From Poecilobothrus nobilitatus (taxonomy: Eukaryota; Arthropoda; Insecta; Diptera; Dolichopodidae): a DNA stretch of 64,000 bases. The notes under the pieces were generated by a model. The model did no database searches, was not told the origin of the DNA, and saw nothing but the letters and a program-made list of their open reading frames with translations. Position numbers and translations under genes: made by a program. Where the stretch lies: assembly GCA_947095535.1 (NCBI GenBank), contig OX352772.1:100535956-100599955 (forward strand), read 5' to 3'. This document shows positions 59,659 through 64,000 of the stretch, piece after piece; the first letter of the stretch is position 1; each line of letters starts with the position of its first letter.

Positions 59659-60059
59659 TTTATATAAACTTTATTGTAATCATTGAAGACATTATGTAAC
59701 TAATGCAAGCTTAATTTAAGGAAATTTATAATTATAATTATTAATATAGTTTTTAATGAAAAAACAAAACAAACTTTTATTATGAAATGCAAACTGTTTT
59801 TTACTTACAAAAATAACTTTTTGAACACAAGTTTTACAGTATTAAGAATACTTGGATTTATCATAACCAAACTTTAAAAAACTTTTCATATCTTCACTCT
59901 AATTTAAAATATTAGTACTTTTAATTTAACTATAAAGCTTCTCAAAGATCATAATAATTCACCAATTTTAAATCAAGCTTTTAAAACCTTAAATTTTTTA
60001 ATGAAGTATTCAAACCAAACTTTAAAAACTTTCCATATTGAAGTTGTTGAATTTATCTA
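59659..60059. other. POLB 3' flank, no gene
   Basis: AT-rich sequence between POLB and the right terminal repeat. 59660-59905 is matched, inverted, by 32612-32880 in the left arm; the match ends abruptly at cttcactcta (59905). From about 59930 on, inverted copies of the left-arm tandem unit begin. Confidence 0.7.
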
Positions 60060-60466
60060 AATATTTAGCAATTTTAAAGCTTCTCAAAGATAACACCAAA
60101 TTTTAATCCAGCTTTAAAAACTTTTTTTATATAAACATTAAATCAAGTTTAAACTTAAGTTCAATAAAATCAATAAAACTTTTATTCATAAAAATAAATC
60201 TTTAAATAAATTTAAAATATCAAACACATAAGCCTTTTATTCATACTTTACCGCTTAAAAACTCCGTTGCAGCCACAGCACCATTGTTTTGCTCCTCTCC
60301 ACATTATCATGCGCTTAAAAACTCCGTTGCAGCAGCAGCGCCATTTTTTTGCTCCTCCCCACATGATCATGTAAAATATCAAAGACACAAATCTTTTACT
60401 CGTACTTTACCGCTTAAAAACTTTGCCGTTTAAAAGTTCCACCATTTGCGCCGCCATATCCTTACT
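60060..60466 (-). repeat. Polinton right terminal inverted repeat
   Basis: Complement of the left repeat: from 60466 inward agtaaggatatggcggcg, then aagtttttaagcggtaaag, the pair of tggagaggagcaaaacaatg-like units, and aacttaagtttaaacttg. Only one copy of the outer ggatatggcgg unit is present, against four on the left. Confidence 0.88.
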
Positions 60467-61425
60467 ACTTACCATCTGATGTTGATGAACTGACCAACGA
60501 AGAAATATTAAAAAATGATAAATTAGCTAATCACTACATCGATAACATTGCAGGATCAACAGAGGTGTTTGAATCTGCCATTGATGAAGATTTTAGCATT
60601 GAAGATGATGAACTTTTAAGTAATTTACCTAAAAGATCCGAGCCCCAAAATCTTAACTTGACATGGGAAAAGTTCGCCAATAATAACTTGGACTACTTGT
60701 TAGCCAATAGTAACTTGGGCAACTTGGGAAAGATACCGACATTTTATTAGAAAATTTGAGAACATCTCTGTCAAATTTTACTCCACTAAATATTTTTGAA
60801 GAATTTTTCAACAATACTGTTTACGATATAATTGTTAACGAAACCATACCATACACAACAATTCAGAAGATGAAACAAGGATATTCTATTTCATATGATG
60901 AAATTAAAATCTTTGTAGGCTTCTTGATTTTAGTGGCCATCATATTTTACCTAGTGAAAGAGATTATTGGTGAAATAGTGAAGATTTAGGTATCTCCATT
61001 GTCAAAAACGCAATAACACGAAATGCTTATATGGAGATAAAATCCTGTATTCGTTTTGTAGACAATTTAAAAGCCAATGAAAATGAGGCAGATAAAAGCT
61101 TTAAAACTGAGCCACTTTTTGAAACAGTTAATAAAAATTTTCGAAAATTTGGAATATTTGATTGGCGATAGATGAAATGATTGCCAAATATTACGGACAT
61201 CATTCTATAAAACAGTTTATAAAAGCTAAACCTATAACATTAGGTTACCAACTATGGACCTTGTGTGGAGTCAAAGGCAACTGTTATAATTTTGCGTTAT
61301 TTTGTGGGAAAGAGCAAAACAGAAATAGTTTCGTAAAACAACCAAGTAGAAGGGTTGTTTTGAATATGCTTCCAGTAGTTGAAAACACAAGCAATTATGC
61401 AATATACTTCGATAATTTTTTGTAG
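60467..61425 (+). pseudogene. piggyBac-type transposase, truncated and frameshifted
   Basis: Cut-and-paste DDE/D transposase remains. 60469-60750: acidic N-terminus (LPSDVDELTNEEILKNDKLA, FSIEDDELLSNL). 60756-60989: TPLNIFEEFFNNTVYDIIVN and SYDEIKIFVGFLIL, the start of the piggyBac core. After a shift: ISIVKNAITRNAYMEIKSC (about 60980-61060). 61162-61425: AIDEMIAKYYGHHSIKQF (first catalytic Asp), TLGYQLWTLCGVKGNCYNF and YAIYFDNFL (second catalytic Asp). The third Asp and the Cys-rich tail are missing. It starts right at the Polinton end. A frame left of the Polinton (28793-28828, MLGESDSEVGA) could be its N-terminus, which would make the Polinton an insertion in it (inference). Confidence 0.8.
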
Positions 61426-61703
61426 TAAATGTGATATTCTTTATGTACGTGCTGCTCATTATTTTATTCAAAAAATTAATGTAGGTATTTTTTAAACTAC
61501 TATATTAACATTATATATTGATTATTATATTACTTTTAATGTTATTGAACTTTTGTTATATTTTACAATTTTTGTTAATTTTTTCTTCCTTTTTAATTTT
61601 TATGAATTTTATATTTAATAAAAAACTTTAAAAACTGAAATTTTTTCAAAAAAAAATATATTTTTGTTTTGTTTTGATATATTTAATACCCGTACAACAT
61701 AAT
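61426..61703. other. AT-rich stretch, no gene
   Basis: A/T-rich sequence after the piggyBac remnant. The piggyBac terminus and its TTAA target could not be identified. Confidence 0.4.
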
Positions 61704-61990
61704 AACTCAGTCACATAGATATGAAGGCAAAAATTAACGTGCTAAATCAAAAAGCGGAAACTTTTGGATTAATGATCAACATAAGAAAAACAAAATCACT
61801 AAGGGTGAATATATAACTCAGTCACATAGATATGAAGGCAAAAATTAACGTGCTAAATCAAAAAGCGGAAACTTTTGGATTAATGATCAACATAAGAAAC
61901 ACAAAATCACTAAGGGTGAATATATCCAATAGTAATAACTTCGCGATAGGTAATTCAACAATTGAAGATGTGTTACAATTCAATTGCCTA
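61704..61990 (+). pseudogene. RTE-like LINE fragment with 111-bp tandem duplication
   Basis: Two near-identical 111-bp units (61704-61814, 61815-61925; one A/C difference near 61790/61901). The reading MKAKINVLNQKAETFGLMIN followed by IRKTKSLRVN is the RT stretch after the FADD box in RTE-type LINEs (KxxxLxxxAxxxGLxINxxKTK). It continues as NSNNFAIGNSTIEDV to about 61980. Only this short piece is recognisable. Confidence 0.6.
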
Positions 61991-63139
61991 TAATCTCTAC
62001 CAAAGATATTTGGGAAGAAGATATCACAAAAAAAATAAAACAAGCTAGAACGGATTCGAAAGATTAGGAGCAACATGTAGATCTCCCCACTAATGGAAAG
62101 ACACTAAATTATAGATACTTAACGAAAAGTCAATATCAGTTCAATTATTTACTAAAAATGTATATGTATATATAAATTATGCAGATATCTTGAAAATTGA
62201 CATTTCTTTTTAAATTAATAGAATTAATAATACTGAAGTAAAAATAGATAAAAATTATAAAATATGTGATCATGAAACAGCAAGAATTGTAATAAAAGCT
62301 AATAAAGTGATATACCAGTTATATACACCAAAGAGAAAATTAAATTTTTGAAATAATATAATAAAGATTTATTTATTTAATTTTTAATAATATTGCAACA
62401 ACTTATTTTTTAGATTGTAATAGTAAAGCAAGTATTTTTTTAGTAATAATTTGCATAGTATAGTAAAATACTTTGTGGTAAAAAAAGATATTGATCTGAA
62501 AAGAATTAATTGATAATAAAACTAAAATTATTAAAATCTCAAAAAAATTATCAGTACAATAAAGTAAAATTGACTAATAATGATAGCGATTGGCATAATT
62601 ATAAGTAGGTACATTAGAAATTTATATGAGAGTAAACTGACAAAAACAAAAAATACATATACTAGTAATAGAAGTCAAACAGGCAATCAAAACTTATAAA
62701 CTAATAAAATCAGTACAACTTATAAATATTGTTTGATTCACAAATAAAATATAGTAATTTTCTTTGAATTAAACGTTTATTAAAGATTAAATTTCATATA
62801 CATTTTGTTCTTTAAATACAATTTTATTTATGTTAATAAGTAAATTACAATTTTTCAAGTTAATTATTATTATTATGCAACAATTTAGCTGACGCAACAA
62901 CTAAATATTTTTAATTAAAATTGATTTGAAAATATTTTAACCGTTCTAAAAAAAGTTCATCGGAATGATATTACAAGAAATTTATATAAAAAAGGATGTA
63001 TGTAGATATTATAATTATTAAAAGTAAATGACAATTAATTTAACGCTAATGTTGTTAAGTAAAACAAAATTAAAAGTTATAATGTTAAATATTATATTCT
63101 TATTGTTACAATGTTTTAATTAAAAATTTTATTTTTTAT
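61991..63139. other. AT-rich stretch, no gene
   Basis: No frame above background and no element ends recognised. Confidence 0.5.
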
Positions 63140-63141
63140 TT

Positions 63142-63704
63142 TTATGTTCTGCGAACTTGCTCCCGCCGGATTGAATTAATAATTAAAAGGATGTTGTCTA
63201 GAAAGAGTTGTAGGCGTATTGCTGCTACTGAAGTAATTGATTCTAGAATCTTGATAGTTGGATTAGTAGCTGATGTATTCGATGAAGTTAACAAAATTCT
63301 TTTATAACGTCGAAACCAATAGCAAATATAGTTATTACACAAATTAATATAAGAATTACATAAACCCTTACATAATGATGAACATTAATATTTTTAACCA
63401 CTGCTATTCCATTTCTTTGATCAGTTATTTTAGTATATAATGATTGAATGTAAGCTGATGTTATTTCTTCCTCTAAAACTGGCAAATTATTTTAATCTTT
63501 ATTCATACTTCTAGAACTGCTGAGATAATTATCTAAAATATCATACGATATTTTTGATGCTAATAAAAAAGATGATGTTATATTTCCTGTGAATTCTTGG
63601 CTAGAAGATATGAACATACTAGAATGCTTAAGAGTACAACCTTGCTTTAAGCGAAGAATTCCATTTCTAATTAATACAACATTTTCGTTCGAAATCAGTA
63701 CCAC
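63142..63704 (-). pseudogene. Possible Env-like (errantivirus type) C-terminal remnant
   Basis: Minus-strand frames 63704-63492 (LIRNGILRLKQGCTLKHSSM, ISYDILDNYLSSSRSMNKD) and 63485-63288. The second ends with a hydrophobic segment of about 20 residues (VILILICVITIFAIGFDV) that looks like a membrane anchor with a short tail. The order (a Cys-containing ectodomain end, helix, anchor) resembles the C-terminus of insect retroviral Env proteins. No fusion peptide, cleavage site or LTR lies in the window, so this rests on architecture alone. Alternatives are a host membrane protein fragment or chance. Confidence 0.25.
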
Positions 63705-64000
63705 AAATTAAATCGACTATGCTTTATTTGTCTAATGATTATTTGTATGAATTTTAATACATTTTTATATCTTTTAAAGAACCTTTTATTTTGCAAAAAA
63801 GCGATAACTTTGTTTCTAATGATAACAATCCCATTTACATCGACTAATATTTAGGCTAGATCTTAGGCTATACATTGGTAAATTAAATCTGCATAAAAAT
63901 TTAATAGATTTTCCAGTTCAGCACAGATTTATATCAATTTCGCTCATTGGTGAACATCTATCTCGATTGTTTAGCAATAAATATTTGCTAGAGGTTGAAT
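63705..64000. other. Unassigned right edge
   Basis: Possible upstream continuation of the minus-strand Env-like remnant, but with several stops. Nothing certain. Confidence 0.3.

Larger units (their letters stand above)
28829..60466. mobile_element. Polinton/Maverick, 31.6 kb, decayed and with nested insertions
   Basis: The left end AGTAAGGATATGGC (28829-28842) is the exact complement of the right end (60453-60466). AGT...ACT is the known Polinton terminus. Inside are the hallmark genes: INT, A32-like packaging ATPase, adenain-like protease, capsid genes and protein-primed POLB. The gene order (INT leftward, ATPase and virion genes rightward, POLB rightward next to the right end) is standard. 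Subtracting five Helentron-like copies, LINE-5 and the extra left-arm block leaves a length near the usual 15-20 kb. The expected 6-bp target duplication is not seen (ggcatt left, acttac right). Confidence 0.9.

Noticed and set aside
28823..60472. A 6-bp target-site duplication of the Polinton
   Set aside because: The six bases on each side (ggcatt and acttac) do not match. The duplication has decayed, or one end is altered.
61682..61700. ttaatacccgtacaac as another Helentron-like end
   Set aside because: Only about 9 bases match, without the palindrome, GTCC blocks or hairpin.

Overview
The window is AT-rich eukaryotic DNA, most likely from an insect. The reasons are the transposon types: LINEs whose ORF1 carries a PHD finger or a baculovirus-FP-like domain, DINE-1-like Helentron derivatives, a Polinton/Maverick and piggyBac. 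I see no host gene, tRNA, rRNA or CRISPR. Almost everything that can be interpreted is mobile DNA, and much of it is nested.

Layout. 0.3-2.0 kb is a non-autonomous Helentron-like element carrying a 147-bp minisatellite. 3.2-4.6 kb is a rotted Ty3/gypsy remnant. 4.76-9.86 kb is a nearly complete minus-strand LINE (LINE-1 here). 10.0-12.3 and 17.4-18.1 kb are two halves of an RNase H-bearing LINE (LINE-R) split by a second copy-type LINE (LINE-2, 12.5-15.7 kb) and AT-rich DNA that holds a 134-bp MITE with a clear 8-bp target duplication. 19.9-23.5 kb is a plus-strand LINE with zinc knuckles (LINE-3). 24.5-28.6 kb is a minus-strand LINE (LINE-4).

28.83-60.47 kb is one Polinton/Maverick (31.6 kb), bounded by inverted repeats that start 5'-AGTAAGGATATGGC. 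It carries INT (-), a small minus-strand ORF, packaging ATPase, two small conserved ORFs, a virion-type protein, a small basic protein, the major capsid protein, a small ORF, the adenain-like protease, a 193-codon ORF, two minus-strand ORFs (one with a tiny intron) and protein-primed DNA polymerase B (+). It is decayed. Four ~1.55-kb Helentron-like copies sit in it, plus a more diverged fifth. A LINE (LINE-5) interrupts the capsid gene. Its left arm holds an extra inverted piece of POLB flanked by direct copies of the integrase-side arm. Most of its genes have stops, frameshifts or deletions, but ATP, PRO and several small ORFs are still open.

Right of the Polinton come a truncated piggyBac transposase pseudogene (60.47-61.43 kb), a small RTE-like reverse-transcriptase fragment with a 111-bp duplication, AT-rich DNA, and a possible membrane-anchored Env-like remnant at the right edge.

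The most unusual items are the rearranged Polinton left arm, a perfect 62-bp inverted repeat inside the still-open protease gene, an intron placed directly after an ATG, and two Polinton ORFs that look like distant paralogues. All family names rest on motif recognition by eye; no search was run.
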